DNA of 64,000 nt from Pelosinus propionicus DSM 13327 (lineage in GTDB: Bacteria; Bacillota; Negativicutes; DSM-13327). Location of the stretch: assembly GCF_900114615.1 (NCBI RefSeq), contig NZ_FOTS01000005.1:1-64000 (forward strand). The letters run 5' to 3'. This document shows, one piece after another, positions 7,390 to 19,849 of this stretch (its first letter is position 1; every line of letters starts with the position of its first letter). A program made the position numbers and the translations under genes. The notes below the pieces were generated by a model. That model saw only the letters and a program-made list of their open reading frames with translations. It was not told the origin of the DNA and searched no databases.

Positions 7390-9513
7390 ATGGAAAAAAT
7401 TTTACTAGTGCTTGTAGGAAAAATAAAAAAAAGAGATCGATTTAGTAAATTATTACATGAATTTGAGCAAGAAGGCTATGCCGTTCATTTGTTTGAAGAT
7501 GAAAATCCGGCTAGTTTTGGTTTAGATACTCTAGAGAGTGCAGTAGGATACTTACAGCATCATTACGGTGGATTTGAATCCATTACAGTCATGGGGAATA
7601 ATAAGTCGCTTTTATTCGCTTGGTATCGTATGAAACATTCTACTATCAAAGAGTATTTACTGTACGTTGAGGAAGCCATTGGAACAGAAGATATGATAGT
7701 TAATGAGGATAAAGAAAAAATAATTGCCCTCAATGATTTTTCTGATCTTCAGATTACGGATGGTATGAAGTCAATTAAAATTATATTTGAAGATTGGGAT
7801 CATATTGTTTCGCTTATTGCGAATTATATTTTATATATTGCTCCTTATAAGAATGAAAAAATAACAGCCTCGTTGCATGATGATGCACCAACGGGATGGG
7901 ATGATATACTTGAAAGTAAATTATTCCAAGATATAATAACTTATCTTCACGGGAAATATAGTCTATCTATAGGTATTTTGTCGATTATTCTTGTTCCATT
8001 TGTCTATCATAAGATGAAGAACTCTGATATACTTGATTGTTTATTATATAATGCAGCGGAAGAATATGGGCGATTAGATTTTAATACTAGAATTAAAGTA
8101 ATAGATTATATTGAAGATCTGTTCCCTTATTTTACTCCACAGTGTCAAGTTTGTTTGCTGTCGCTTCTATATGAATCTACTCATGAAAAAAAATATATAT
8201 TACAAATGCTTGATAAAAAGTTATGTAATAAATTAACAATTCAAGAAAAATCAGCTACTTTCTGGAAAATTAAGAGTATGCTCTTTGTTGGGAAATTAGA
8301 ATTAACGATAGATGAACTAATTATTTTCAAACATTTTTATCAAGTTTGTGTCGATGAGATTGTGCAGCAGGTCCAGTTGCCTAAAACAAAACCAGTGGTC
8401 TTACGAAATAGGGATCGTATTGTTATTATTACAAGTCAGTTCTTGGGAATTGAGCATGCGCCCACTCGCAATGTACTGGATTATAGCCACAATTTGAAAA
8501 AAATGGGTAAGGAAGTCTTTATTATCAATTCTGCCGATATTTCATTTCCGCTTTACGAACCTTTAAAAGCCAAGCCCATTGAAAGTTATAATACTTTTAA
8601 TTACATAGAAATTGATAACGAGAATTATCCATTTTATCAGTCCAAAGCGGAAATGCCTAATTTTCAAGATATGCAAAAGATTATCGATCTAGTAGATGAT
8701 TTTAATCCGGAATTTGTGATTGCAGTCGGTGATTCTACCTTGGCAGCAGACGTGTGTAGTCATTTTATAGATGTAATAACCATTCCTTGTGGGGGAATTT
8801 TGCCAATCTATCCTAAAACTTACTGGGCGGTACCACGCAAGCCGCTGCCTAGTGATGAACAAGTTTTTCAAGCCTTTTCCATGGCGAAAGAACGAATTTT
8901 TTCAATCCATTATACTTTTATGAAAAAAGAAAAAGAAACTCAACTTGTGCGAAGAGATTTAGAACTTCCAGAGGATGCATTTATACTTTGTGTAGTTGGA
9001 AATAGACTCGATGTAGAAGTGACAGAAATATTTATTACAGAACTTGAAGATATCCTTCGGGAAGTCCCCCAAAGTTATATCCTATTTGTTGGCGTATATC
9101 CAAATTATAATGAGGTCATGCTCAAACATAGTTTGCTTAAGCAAAGATCCCATTATGCGGGGCGACGAAGCGATATTCAGTCTATTTATCCACTTTGTAA
9201 CGCTTATTTGAACCCTTTACGTCAAGGAGGAGCTACTTCAGGAGCAGAAGCTATGCTGGAAGGAATACCTATTATAACAAAACCACATGGTGATGTTTAT
9301 TATCAGTTGTGGTTGGAACAATCTTTTACGGATACAGCAGATATTATCACTTTCTTGCAAAGATGTATTGCAGATCCTGTTTTTTATCTAAAACAATGTA
9401 ATCATGCCAAGGCACTTGGTGAGAAGCTATTTAATACGGCTGGTATGATGCAAGAGGTGCTGTCTTATATGGGGAACTACCTGCGAATAGTGAAAGAAAG
9501 AGCTAACGATTAG
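7390..9513 (+). CDS. Large glycosyltransferase-like protein in the legionaminic acid operon
   Basis: The 707-residue product has an N-terminal half without recognisable motifs (about 1-340) and a C-terminal GT-B-like half. There ILFVGVYPNYNEVM and NPLRQGGATSGAEAMLEGIP resemble the nucleotide-sugar-binding end of family 4/41 glycosyltransferases. It may transfer a sugar to flagellin or to a nonulosonic acid; the acceptor cannot be read from sequence. The ATG at 7390 is preferred because AGAAGG abuts an ATG at 7381 but sits 9 bases before 7390. It interrupts the leg gene order between legB and legC. Confidence 0.7.
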   Translation: MEKILLVLVGKIKKRDRFSKLLHEFEQEGYAVHLFEDENPASFGLDTLESAVGYLQHHYGGFESITVMGNNKSLLFAWYRMKHSTIKEYLLYVEEAIGTEDMIVNEDKEKIIALNDFSDLQITDGMKSIKIIFEDWDHIVSLIANYILYIAPYKNEKITASLHDDAPTGWDDILESKLFQDIITYLHGKYSLSIGILSIILVPFVYHKMKNSDILDCLLYNAAEEYGRLDFNTRIKVIDYIEDLFPYFTPQCQVCLLSLLYESTHEKKYILQMLDKKLCNKLTIQEKSATFWKIKSMLFVGKLELTIDELIIFKHFYQVCVDEIVQQVQLPKTKPVVLRNRDRIVIITSQFLGIEHAPTRNVLDYSHNLKKMGKEVFIINSADISFPLYEPLKAKPIESYNTFNYIEIDNENYPFYQSKAEMPNFQDMQKIIDLVDDFNPEFVIAVGDSTLAADVCSHFIDVITIPCGGILPIYPKTYWAVPRKPLPSDEQVFQAFSMAKERIFSIHYTFMKKEKETQLVRRDLELPEDAFILCVVGNRLDVEVTEIFITELEDILREVPQSYILFVGVYPNYNEVMLKHSLLKQRSHYAGRRSDIQSIYPLCNAYLNPLRQGGATSGAEAMLEGIPIITKPHGDVYYQLWLEQSFTDTADIITFLQRCIADPVFYLKQCNHAKALGEKLFNTAGMMQEVLSYMGNYLRIVKERAND

Positions 9514-9580
9514 ATTTTATAACAGGGGGACGGCAAAAACTGTAATTGATTGATATAACTACAGAGCCGATATAAAAGTT

Positions 9581-10750
9581 ATGACAAAGAATAATTTTGA
9601 TACTTCAGCGATTATTGATGTCTTAAAAAAATGCTTGCCAGCAGGAAAAGCATCCATTGGTCTCCATGAACCTTGCTTTGCGGGTAATGAGTGGAAATAT
9701 GTGAAGGAGTGCCTTGATACTGGCTGGGTATCTTCTGTTGGTAAATATGTTGACCAGTTTGAAGAAAAATTGGCCGAATATACGGGCGCTAAGCGGGCGA
9801 TTGCAGTGGTCAATGGAACAGCTGCCTTGCATATTTCTCTTATGTTGACAGGGGTAGAAGCAGATGACGAAGTATTGGTTCCTGATTTAACATTTATTGC
9901 TACAGTAAATGCTATAACCTATTGTGGTGCAATTCCCCATTTTGTTGATGTTGAAGAACGTACAATGGGATTGGATCCAAATAAGTTGGCTGATTATTTG
10001 CTTGAAATTGCTGAGCTGCGTGGTACCGATTGCTTTAATCGACACACAGGTAGACGAATAAAGGCAGTTCTCCCAATGCATACCTTTGGGCATCCTGTTG
10101 ACCTTGATGCTCTGATTGAAGTTTGCCAAAAGTTTCATTTAGAATTAATTGAGGACGCTGCTGAATCTCTGGGATCTTCTTATAAAGGTCGTCATACAGG
10201 AAATTGGGGAAAATTATCAACGTTAAGCTTTAATGGTAATAAAACAATTACGACTGGTGGCGGTGGGGCTATTTTAACTAACGATGAAGAGTTAGGTAAA
10301 ATGGCTAAGTACATTACTACAACAGCTAAAGTTCCTCATAAATGGAACTTCTATCATAGCCAGATCGGTTATAATTATCGATTGCCAAATATTAATGCAG
10401 CGTTAGGATGTGCACAGCTGGAACAATTGCCCGACTTTTTGATAAGAAAAAGAGCTTTAGCTAAAAAATATATTGATGCTTTTTCTTCCGTGGCAGGAAT
10501 ACGTGTTTTTGAGGAGCCAGCATTTGCTCAAAGCAATTATTGGCTGAATGTATTAATGCTAGAAGATAATTGTAGAAAGTATCGTGATGATGTTCTCGCT
10601 GCTACGAATAACAACGGAATTATGACCCGGCCTGTTTGGATCTTAATGCATAAATTACCTATGTTTTCAAATTGTCCCAAAATGGATGTTCACGTAGCAG
10701 AAGATTTAGAAGCGCGAATCATTAATATTCCCAGCAGCGTATTCTTATGA
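9581..10750 (+). CDS. legC: LegC-type PLP-dependent aminotransferase
   Basis: A DegT/DnrJ/EryC1 aminotransferase that puts an amino group on C4 of the LegB product. The pyridoxal-phosphate lysine is visible as K221 in LSFNGNKTITTGGGGA, preceded by the phosphate/PLP-binding segment EDAAESLGSSYKG. VCQKFHLELIEDAAES and QSNYWLNVLML match the LegC subgroup rather than PseC. The 389-residue length fits. No good Shine-Dalgarno is seen before the ATG, which is unusual for this window. The next gene starts within its last codons, giving coupling. Confidence 0.88.
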   Translation: MTKNNFDTSAIIDVLKKCLPAGKASIGLHEPCFAGNEWKYVKECLDTGWVSSVGKYVDQFEEKLAEYTGAKRAIAVVNGTAALHISLMLTGVEADDEVLVPDLTFIATVNAITYCGAIPHFVDVEERTMGLDPNKLADYLLEIAELRGTDCFNRHTGRRIKAVLPMHTFGHPVDLDALIEVCQKFHLELIEDAAESLGSSYKGRHTGNWGKLSTLSFNGNKTITTGGGGAILTNDEELGKMAKYITTTAKVPHKWNFYHSQIGYNYRLPNINAALGCAQLEQLPDFLIRKRALAKKYIDAFSSVAGIRVFEEPAFAQSNYWLNVLMLEDNCRKYRDDVLAATNNNGIMTRPVWILMHKLPMFSNCPKMDVHVAEDLEARIINIPSSVFL

Positions 10751-10764
10751 AAGAGGCAGAATTA

Positions 10765-11937
10765 ATGAGAAATGGGCAAAGGAAAATTTGTGTAGTTACA
10801 GGAACTCGGGCAGAATACGGTCTGTTGTATCAATTAATGAAGAATATTATAATGGACGACCAATTACAGTTGCAGTTGGTCGTTACGGGGATGCATCTTT
10901 CTCCAGAATTTGGGCTGACATATAGAGAGATTGAAGCAGACGGCTTTACAATTGATGCAAAAGTAGAAATGTTATTGTCGAGTGACACTCCTGTAGGTAT
11001 TGCAAAGTCCATAGGGATGGGAGTCATTGGCTTTGCAGATGTACTTGATAGGCTGCAGCCTGACATTATAGTAGTATTAGGCGATCGCTACGAAATATTA
11101 GCAGCGGTGCAAGCTGCCTTGGTAGCTAGAATACCCATTGCACACATTGCTGGAGGAGATACAACGGAGGGGGCTTTTGATGAAGCCATCCGTCATAGTA
11201 TTACAAAAATGTCACATTTACATTTCGTAACAAATGAAATTTCGGCTAAAAGGGTCAAACAAATGGGTGAAGACCCAGAGCATATATATTGTGTTGGTAG
11301 TCCTAGTATTGATCAAATAAAAAGTCTACAACTATTTACAAAAGAAGAATTGGAAAAAGAACTGAATTTTAAATTTAAGTCTCGAAATATTTTAGTAACA
11401 TTTCACCCCGTTACCCTTGACCACCAGCATCCCGTGGAGCAGTTTCAGGAGATATTGGATGGTTTTGATTTCTTTGGCGAGGAGTTAGGAATTATATTTA
11501 CTAAACCAAACTCTGATACGTATGGTCGAACTTTAATCCAAATGATTGATGAATATGTTAGAAAACACCCTCGACATACATGTGCATATACCAATCTAGG
11601 ACAAAAACGCTACTTTAGTGTTATTGCACAAGTGGATGCTGTATTAGGTAATTCATCTAGCGGGATATATGAAGTTCCGTCTTTTAAAAAAGTAACCATA
11701 AATATAGGAGACAGACAGAAAGGACGTATTCTGGTCTCATCGGTAATAAATTGCTTGCCGCAAAGACAGGCGATCATTGATGCTATTGAACTCTCGTTTA
11801 CATTAGAATGTTCCGATGTTGTGAATCCATACGGTGATGGAACAAGTTCACAAAAAATCGTATCTATATTAAAAAATGATTTTGATAGAAATGAAGTAGT
11901 AAAAAAACATTTCTTTGAGGTGGATTGCTCAAAATGA
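10765..11937 (+). CDS. legG: LegG/NeuC-type hydrolysing NDP-sugar 2-epimerase
   Basis: Releases the nucleotide and inverts C2 to give the free 6-deoxy-mannosamine precursor for the nonulosonic acid synthase. The family signature is present from the N-terminus: VVTGTRAEYGLLYQL, then VVTGMHLSPEFGLTY, VVLGDRYEILAAVQAAL, HIAGGDTTEGAFDEAIRHSI and, near the end, GNSSSGIYEVPSF. The ATG at 10765 is used because GAAAGAGG lies about 8 bases upstream. An upstream ATG at 10747 overlaps legC. The stop codon overlaps the legI start (ATGA). Confidence 0.92.
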   Translation: MRNGQRKICVVTGTRAEYGLLYQLMKNIIMDDQLQLQLVVTGMHLSPEFGLTYREIEADGFTIDAKVEMLLSSDTPVGIAKSIGMGVIGFADVLDRLQPDIIVVLGDRYEILAAVQAALVARIPIAHIAGGDTTEGAFDEAIRHSITKMSHLHFVTNEISAKRVKQMGEDPEHIYCVGSPSIDQIKSLQLFTKEELEKELNFKFKSRNILVTFHPVTLDHQHPVEQFQEILDGFDFFGEELGIIFTKPNSDTYGRTLIQMIDEYVRKHPRHTCAYTNLGQKRYFSVIAQVDAVLGNSSSGIYEVPSFKKVTINIGDRQKGRILVSSVINCLPQRQAIIDAIELSFTLECSDVVNPYGDGTSSQKIVSILKNDFDRNEVVKKHFFEVDCSK

Positions 11938-13016
11938 ATCAAAACCAGAAGACTTATATTATAGCTGAGGCTGGGGTTAATCATAATGGTTCGTTGGAAC
12001 TGGCGATGCAGCTGGTTGATGTTGCAGCTGAATGTGGAGCTGATGCAGTAAAATTTCAGACATTCCAGGCGGAGAATTTAGTTGCAAAAGATGCTATAAA
12101 AGCAGATTACCAGAAGCGAACCACTGATAGGGAAGAATCTCAATTTGAAATGATTAAAAAATTGGAATTAGATGAAAGGGCTCATCATGAGTTAGCTCGG
12201 CATTGTGGTGTGCGAGGCATACAATTTTTATCTACTCCCTTCGATTTAGATAGTTTAGAATTATTAATGAATTTTGATATGCCATATATCAAAATTCCAT
12301 CAGGTGAAATTACCAATGGTCCGTTTTTACTAGAGATTGCTCGTACCAATAAACCTGTTATTCTATCCACGGGTATGAGTACATTAGGTGAGATTGAAAT
12401 GGCCTTAGGAGTATTAGCTTTTGGATACCTTGAAAGATGGGAATGTGCTAGTATTGAAGCTTTTCAAGAGGCTTATTCGTCAATAGAGGGACGCCAATTA
12501 TTGCAGCAAAAGGTAAGCCTAATGCATTGCACTACTGAGTACCCAGCTCCGTTTTCAGACGTGAATTTAAGAACGATAGATACTTTGAGGAGTGCTTTTA
12601 ATTTATCAATTGGTTTTTCCGATCATACGCCAGGTATTTCCGTTCCAATTGCGGCAGTGGCTCGAGGCGCGCTGCTTATTGAAAAACATTTTACATTAGA
12701 TTGTAACCTTCCTGGACCAGATCATAAGGCTTCTTTAGAACCAGTTCAATTAAAAGAAATGATTAAGGCAATACGGCAGATTGAGGAGGCGCTGGGCCAC
12801 TCCTTTAAGATTCCAGCACTTTCGGAGGTTAAAAATAAGGCTGTGGCTCGTAAAAGTTTGATCGCAAATCATATAATCCAAAAAGGTGAAAAATTCACGG
12901 TAGAGAATCTAACAGCAAAACGTCCTGGAATTGGACTTTCGCCAATGAATTATTGGGATTTATTGGGGAAGAATGCTAAACGAAAATATGAAATGGGTGA
13001 AAAGGTAGAATTATGA
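11934..13016 (+). CDS. legI: LegI/NeuB-type N,N'-diacetyllegionaminate synthase
   Basis: Condenses the free hexosamine with phosphoenolpyruvate to form the nine-carbon acid. It has the NeuB TIM-barrel motifs: IAEAGVNHNGSLELAMQLVD, GADAVKFQTFQAENLV, FLSTPFDLDSLELL, KIPSGEITNGPFL, SIGFSDHTPGI and EKHFTLDCNLPGPDHKASL. The C-terminal antifreeze-like SAF domain (about residues 295-360) contains ARKSLIANHIIQKGEKFT. The start at 11934 is chosen because of GAGGTGG about 10 bases upstream and the ATGA overlap with legG. It differs clearly from the second synthase at 40973, which is PseI-like. Confidence 0.93.
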   Translation: MNQNQKTYIIAEAGVNHNGSLELAMQLVDVAAECGADAVKFQTFQAENLVAKDAIKADYQKRTTDREESQFEMIKKLELDERAHHELARHCGVRGIQFLSTPFDLDSLELLMNFDMPYIKIPSGEITNGPFLLEIARTNKPVILSTGMSTLGEIEMALGVLAFGYLERWECASIEAFQEAYSSIEGRQLLQQKVSLMHCTTEYPAPFSDVNLRTIDTLRSAFNLSIGFSDHTPGISVPIAAVARGALLIEKHFTLDCNLPGPDHKASLEPVQLKEMIKAIRQIEEALGHSFKIPALSEVKNKAVARKSLIANHIIQKGEKFTVENLTAKRPGIGLSPMNYWDLLGKNAKRKYEMGEKVEL

Positions 13017-13645
13017 TACACCCCGTTATTGTGGTTGGTGCTGGAGGGCATGCAAAAGTAATAATTGATATGTTATTAGCATCCTCTGTTGAAATCATTG
13101 GCGCTACGGACTCTGATCTTCAAAAAAAAGGCAATCGGGTGTTAGGGATACCTATAATTGGTGACGATGAAGTTATCTTGCAATATAATCAGGAGAAGAT
13201 ATTTCTGGTTAATGGTATAGGCTCAATCGGATTACCAGTAGTTCGAACTCAAATTTTTCATCACTTTAAGCAGCTAGGTTATTCATTTCAAACGATAATC
13301 CACCCTTCTGCTATTCTGTCTTTGGAAGTTACAGTTGGAGAAGGCAGTCAGATTATGGCAGGAGCGATTATCCAGCCAGGGTGTCAAATTGGTGCAAATT
13401 CCATAATCAATACGGCAGCTACTGTGGATCATGATTGCGTAATTGGTTCTAATGTCCATTTGTCTCCTGGAACCACCCTTTCTGGTGGTGTTGGAATTGG
13501 AGATGGAGTGCATATTGGAACTGGTGCTGTTATTATTCAAGGAATTCAAATTGGCAAAGATAGCGTTGTAGGGGCAGGAGCAGTTGTCGTTAAAAATGTG
13601 GTAGAAAATACGAAAGTAATGGGTGTGCCAGCGCGGGAGGTATGA
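13013..13645 (+). CDS. legH: LegH/NeuD/PglD-type sugar O/N-acetyltransferase
   Basis: Acetylates the 4-amino group made by LegC, using acetyl-CoA. An N-terminal Rossmann-like sugar-binding part (VVGAGGHAKVIIDML) is followed by a left-handed beta-helix of hexapeptide repeats from about residue 95 (VTVGEGSQIMAGAIIQPGC). The catalytic histidine lies in NTAATVDHDCVIGSNVHLSP. The 210-residue length is normal for NeuD/PglD. The ATG overlaps the legI stop. The following maf gene starts a few bases from its stop, completing a tight leg-maf operon. Confidence 0.88.
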   Translation: MIHPVIVVGAGGHAKVIIDMLLASSVEIIGATDSDLQKKGNRVLGIPIIGDDEVILQYNQEKIFLVNGIGSIGLPVVRTQIFHHFKQLGYSFQTIIHPSAILSLEVTVGEGSQIMAGAIIQPGCQIGANSIINTAATVDHDCVIGSNVHLSPGTTLSGGVGIGDGVHIGTGAVIIQGIQIGKDSVVGAGAVVVKNVVENTKVMGVPAREV

Positions 13646-13647
13646 TC

Positions 13648-16537
<2,890 letters not shown>

Positions 16538-17701
16538 GTGAAATATATTCCATATGGTAGACAAGATATTAATCAGGCTGATATTGAAGCTGTAATTCAG
16601 GTTTTGCAGTCAGATTGGATAACCCAAGGACCCGCTATTGAGCAATTTGAAAGAAAAATAGCGGAGTATTGTGGTGCGAAATATGCCGTAGCGGTGAATA
16701 GTGCAACTTCCGCTTTACATATTGCATGCATGTCGGCTGGTCTTGGACCGGAAGATATATTGTGGACGTCACCAAATACCTTTGTTGCATCTGCTAATTG
16801 TGGCCGTTACTGCGGCGCAGCAGTTGATTTTGTAGATATTGATTTTCGTACCTATAATATGAGTGTTGAAAAATTAAAAGAGAAATTAATTAATGCTAAG
16901 ATAGAGGGGAAACTTCCTAAGGTAGTTGTCCCCGTACATTTCTCAGGGCAGTCTTGTGAAATGGATACGATTTTAATGCTTGCTAAAGAATATGGTTTTA
17001 CTGTTATTGAGGATGCTTCTCATGCTGTTGGCGGTAGTTATAAAGAGCAGAAAGTTGGCTCTTGTGTATATTCTGATATGACAGTTTTTAGCTTTCATCC
17101 CGTGAAAATAGTTACTACTGCCGAAGGTGGCATGGTGCTGACGAATAAGCGGGAACTTTATGAAAAACTTATCCGATTTCGCAGCCATGGCATTACTAGG
17201 GATCCTGAGTTGATGATCGGAGAGATTCATGGTCCTTGGTATTATCAGCAGATTGATTTGGGGTTTAATTATCGAATGACTGATATACAGGCAGCTTTAG
17301 GACTTAGCCAGATGGAACGATTGGATCAATTTGTGACGAAACGACATGCAGTAGCTGAGAAGTATAATAAGGAGCTACAAAATTTGCCAGTCGTATTACC
17401 ATGGCAACACCCAAATACATACTCAGCATACCATTTATATGTAATCTGCTTAGAGGAAAATAAAATAGTAAAAACTCATAAGCAGATATTTGAAGAACTG
17501 CGTGAAGCTGGAATAGGGGTAAATCTACATTATATTCCTGTGCATACGCAGCCTTATTATCGTCAATTGGGTTTTGAGTGGGGGGATTTCCCTGTTAGTG
17601 AATATTATTATTCGACAGCAATTAGTATTCCTATATATTCGGCGATGACGGATGCAGATCAAGATTACGTTATTAAAACTCTTAAAGAGGTTTTAGCATG
17701 A
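16538..17701 (+). CDS. pseC: PseC-type aminotransferase (UDP-4-amino-4,6-dideoxy-AltNAc forming)
   Basis: PLP-dependent transaminase that acts on the PseB product. The DegT fold is clear, with the lysine at about K190 in FSFHPVKIVTTAEGG and with IEDASHAVGGSYKEQKVGSC. YGRQDINQADIEAV at the N-terminus and NLHYIPVHTQPYYRQLGF near the C-terminus are PseC hallmarks. The GTG start directly abuts the pseB stop and is supported by GCAGGAG 9 bases upstream. The next gene starts in its stop codon (ATGA). Confidence 0.94.
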   Translation: MKYIPYGRQDINQADIEAVIQVLQSDWITQGPAIEQFERKIAEYCGAKYAVAVNSATSALHIACMSAGLGPEDILWTSPNTFVASANCGRYCGAAVDFVDIDFRTYNMSVEKLKEKLINAKIEGKLPKVVVPVHFSGQSCEMDTILMLAKEYGFTVIEDASHAVGGSYKEQKVGSCVYSDMTVFSFHPVKIVTTAEGGMVLTNKRELYEKLIRFRSHGITRDPELMIGEIHGPWYYQQIDLGFNYRMTDIQAALGLSQMERLDQFVTKRHAVAEKYNKELQNLPVVLPWQHPNTYSAYHLYVICLEENKIVKTHKQIFEELREAGIGVNLHYIPVHTQPYYRQLGFEWGDFPVSEYYYSTAISIPIYSAMTDADQDYVIKTLKEVLA

Positions 17702-18426
17702 AAATAGTAATTATCATACAAGCAAGAATGACGTCAACGCGTCTTCCAGGAAAAGTACTAAAAACTGTATTAGGTAAGCCATTACTGGAATACCAAATTG
17801 AGCGTCTTAGACGTATAAAATCAGCAGATGAGATTGTCATTGCTACTACTACCAATGATACGGATCAACCAATTGTCGATTTTTGTAATAGGCTTGAGTT
17901 ATCTCATTTTCGTGGGTCAGAAGAAGATGTACTGGCAAGGTACCATGGAGCTGCGGAAAAATACAATGTTGATGTTGTAGTAAGAATTACTTCGGACTGT
18001 CCTCTGATTGATCCCACAGTGTGTGAAAAAGCAATTAATTATTTTATAGAAAATCAGGACAAATATGATTATGTAAGGCTTGAACAATACCCCCGTGGGT
18101 TAGATGCCGAAGTGTTTTCTTTTAAAGTGTTAGACGAATGTTTTAGAGACGCTACGGACAAACCTGATAGGGAGCATGTCACTCCTTTTATTTATAGAAA
18201 TCCCGAACGGTATCGAGTAAAGTGTATAAACTGTGAAAAGGACTATAGTCATCATAGGTGGACAGTCGATGCTCCAGAAGATTTTGAACTGGTTAGACGG
18301 ATTATTGAAGGTCTGTATCCTGTTAAGAAAATGTTTGATTTTGTCGATGTATTAGATGTATTTGAAAAAAATCCCGATTGGTATTATATAAATGAAAAAG
18401 TACGGCAAAAGAAGTATGGAGAATAA
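17698..18426 (+). CDS. SpsF/PseF-like CMP-sugar cytidylyltransferase
   Basis: Member of the SpsF branch of the cytidylyltransferase superfamily, which in many pse operons supplies CMP activation. The nucleotide-binding loop IIQARMTSTRLPGKVLK lies at the N-terminus, followed by RITSDCPLIDP and HHRWTVDAPEDFELV. At 242 residues it has no extra PseG domain fused to it. Its start overlaps the pseC stop. Activation of pseudaminic acid is inferred from context; the spore-coat SpsF proteins show that other sugars are possible. A 137-base gap and a change to more A/T-rich sequence follow. Confidence 0.78.
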   Translation: MKIVIIIQARMTSTRLPGKVLKTVLGKPLLEYQIERLRRIKSADEIVIATTTNDTDQPIVDFCNRLELSHFRGSEEDVLARYHGAAEKYNVDVVVRITSDCPLIDPTVCEKAINYFIENQDKYDYVRLEQYPRGLDAEVFSFKVLDECFRDATDKPDREHVTPFIYRNPERYRVKCINCEKDYSHHRWTVDAPEDFELVRRIIEGLYPVKKMFDFVDVLDVFEKNPDWYYINEKVRQKKYGE

Positions 18427-18563
18427 AATGATAGTTATTTTTGCTGATTTCATTAATTATTTTTATACGCTGTAAATTTTTTCAAGAATCATTTACTGAA
18501 ATTTATAATTGAAAATATTAAAATAAGCATTTTAATAAATATTGACTTGAAGGGATTGATTAA

Positions 18564-19757
18564 GTGGAAAATGATAGAAAAGTTTTCAATAACGTCAACT
18601 ATATAAAAATGAAGTACTTTAAGCGAGAAGATTGGACTTGTCTTCAAGAATTAATAGATTTATCAGAACGTATTTTTTATGACTTCGAAAGTATTGATAA
18701 AAATATAGAAAATGAAATTATCATATTTGGTGCTGGCAGTGCAGGACAAAAACTATATCAGCTTTATAATAAGAACAATATAACTGTGCGGTATTTTTGT
18801 GACAATGATAAAAGTAAGCATAATATAAAGATTGATGGCGTTTCAGTAATTAGCCCTGAGCAGTTAGTTCAATTATCGCATCCATTTATAATTATAGCCT
18901 CAACCTATTGGTTGGAAATAGAGAAGCAAGTTATTGAATTAGGTTTACCATATAGTATTATAGATATTGATCAGGGATTCGGTGAAAAGCTTAATGATAT
19001 TAAAGAAAATTTAGAAAAATTATATGAAGTATATTCTTTGTTGAATGATGATAGATCGAGGTTTGTATTTCTTACTAGGCTAAAAGCAATAATAATTAAT
19101 GCGGAAGAATATTTAAATCTAGTGAGTGAAGGTAATGAATACTGGGCATTACCTCAGTTTGTTAACAATCCCAATGAAATTTTTGTTGATGCCGGTGCTT
19201 TTAATGGAGATACGGTAGATTCATTTCTATATAATAATGGAGGAAATTTTAAAAAGATTTATGCCTTTGAGCCTAATCATGAACAATTTGAAAATTTAAG
19301 AAACAAGACGAATTATTTTATGAGATGTTCCAAACTTCCGTTAAGTTCTATTGAATGTATACAAGCTGGTGTAGGAGAGAGGGATGAAACACTATCCTTT
19401 TATAAAAACGAAGGTGTACCTGCAGGAAGCACGTTTTATAAGGATTTCACTAAATTCTCATCTTGTAATATGATAGAAAATATTAGAATTTATGCACTCG
19501 ATAGTTATTTAAAAGATATTCCCATAACTTTACTTAAAGCAGATGTAGAAGGCTTCGAGTTGGCAATGTTGAAAGGTGCCCAAGATATTATATGTAAAGA
19601 ACGCCCTAGATTGGCAATCGCTATTTATCATAAACAAGAAGATTTATGGGAAATACCATTGTTTATTAAAAAACTTGTACCCGAATATAAAATGGCAATT
19701 AGACATCATGGCACAATACATTATTGGTTTGAGACTGTTTTGTATTGCTGGATTTAA
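18564..19757 (+). CDS. FkbM-family methyltransferase with N-terminal Rossmann-like domain
   Basis: Two-part protein of 397 residues. Residues about 50-140 form a GxGxxG nucleotide-binding-like domain (IIIFGAGSAGQKLYQLY, then YFCDNDKSKHN). Residues about 190-397 are an FkbM SAM-dependent O-methyltransferase (EIFVDAGAFNGDTVDSFL, IYAFEPNHEQFENL, LKADVEGFELAMLKGA). It probably methylates a sugar hydroxyl on the flagellar glycan. The same Rossmann-like module recurs at the C-terminus of three glycosyltransferases in the island. GTG start with AAGGGAT upstream. It is the first gene of the A/T-rich middle section. Confidence 0.82.
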   Translation: MENDRKVFNNVNYIKMKYFKREDWTCLQELIDLSERIFYDFESIDKNIENEIIIFGAGSAGQKLYQLYNKNNITVRYFCDNDKSKHNIKIDGVSVISPEQLVQLSHPFIIIASTYWLEIEKQVIELGLPYSIIDIDQGFGEKLNDIKENLEKLYEVYSLLNDDRSRFVFLTRLKAIIINAEEYLNLVSEGNEYWALPQFVNNPNEIFVDAGAFNGDTVDSFLYNNGGNFKKIYAFEPNHEQFENLRNKTNYFMRCSKLPLSSIECIQAGVGERDETLSFYKNEGVPAGSTFYKDFTKFSSCNMIENIRIYALDSYLKDIPITLLKADVEGFELAMLKGAQDIICKERPRLAIAIYHKQEDLWEIPLFIKKLVPEYKMAIRHHGTIHYWFETVLYCWI

Positions 19758-19849
19758 AATAGTGGTGATTCGGAAAATTATCGAGCGAATAATTTCCATG
19801 GAGTTTTCGGTAATGGACCTGGAGCATGTACCAAATATGGGAGGAAACA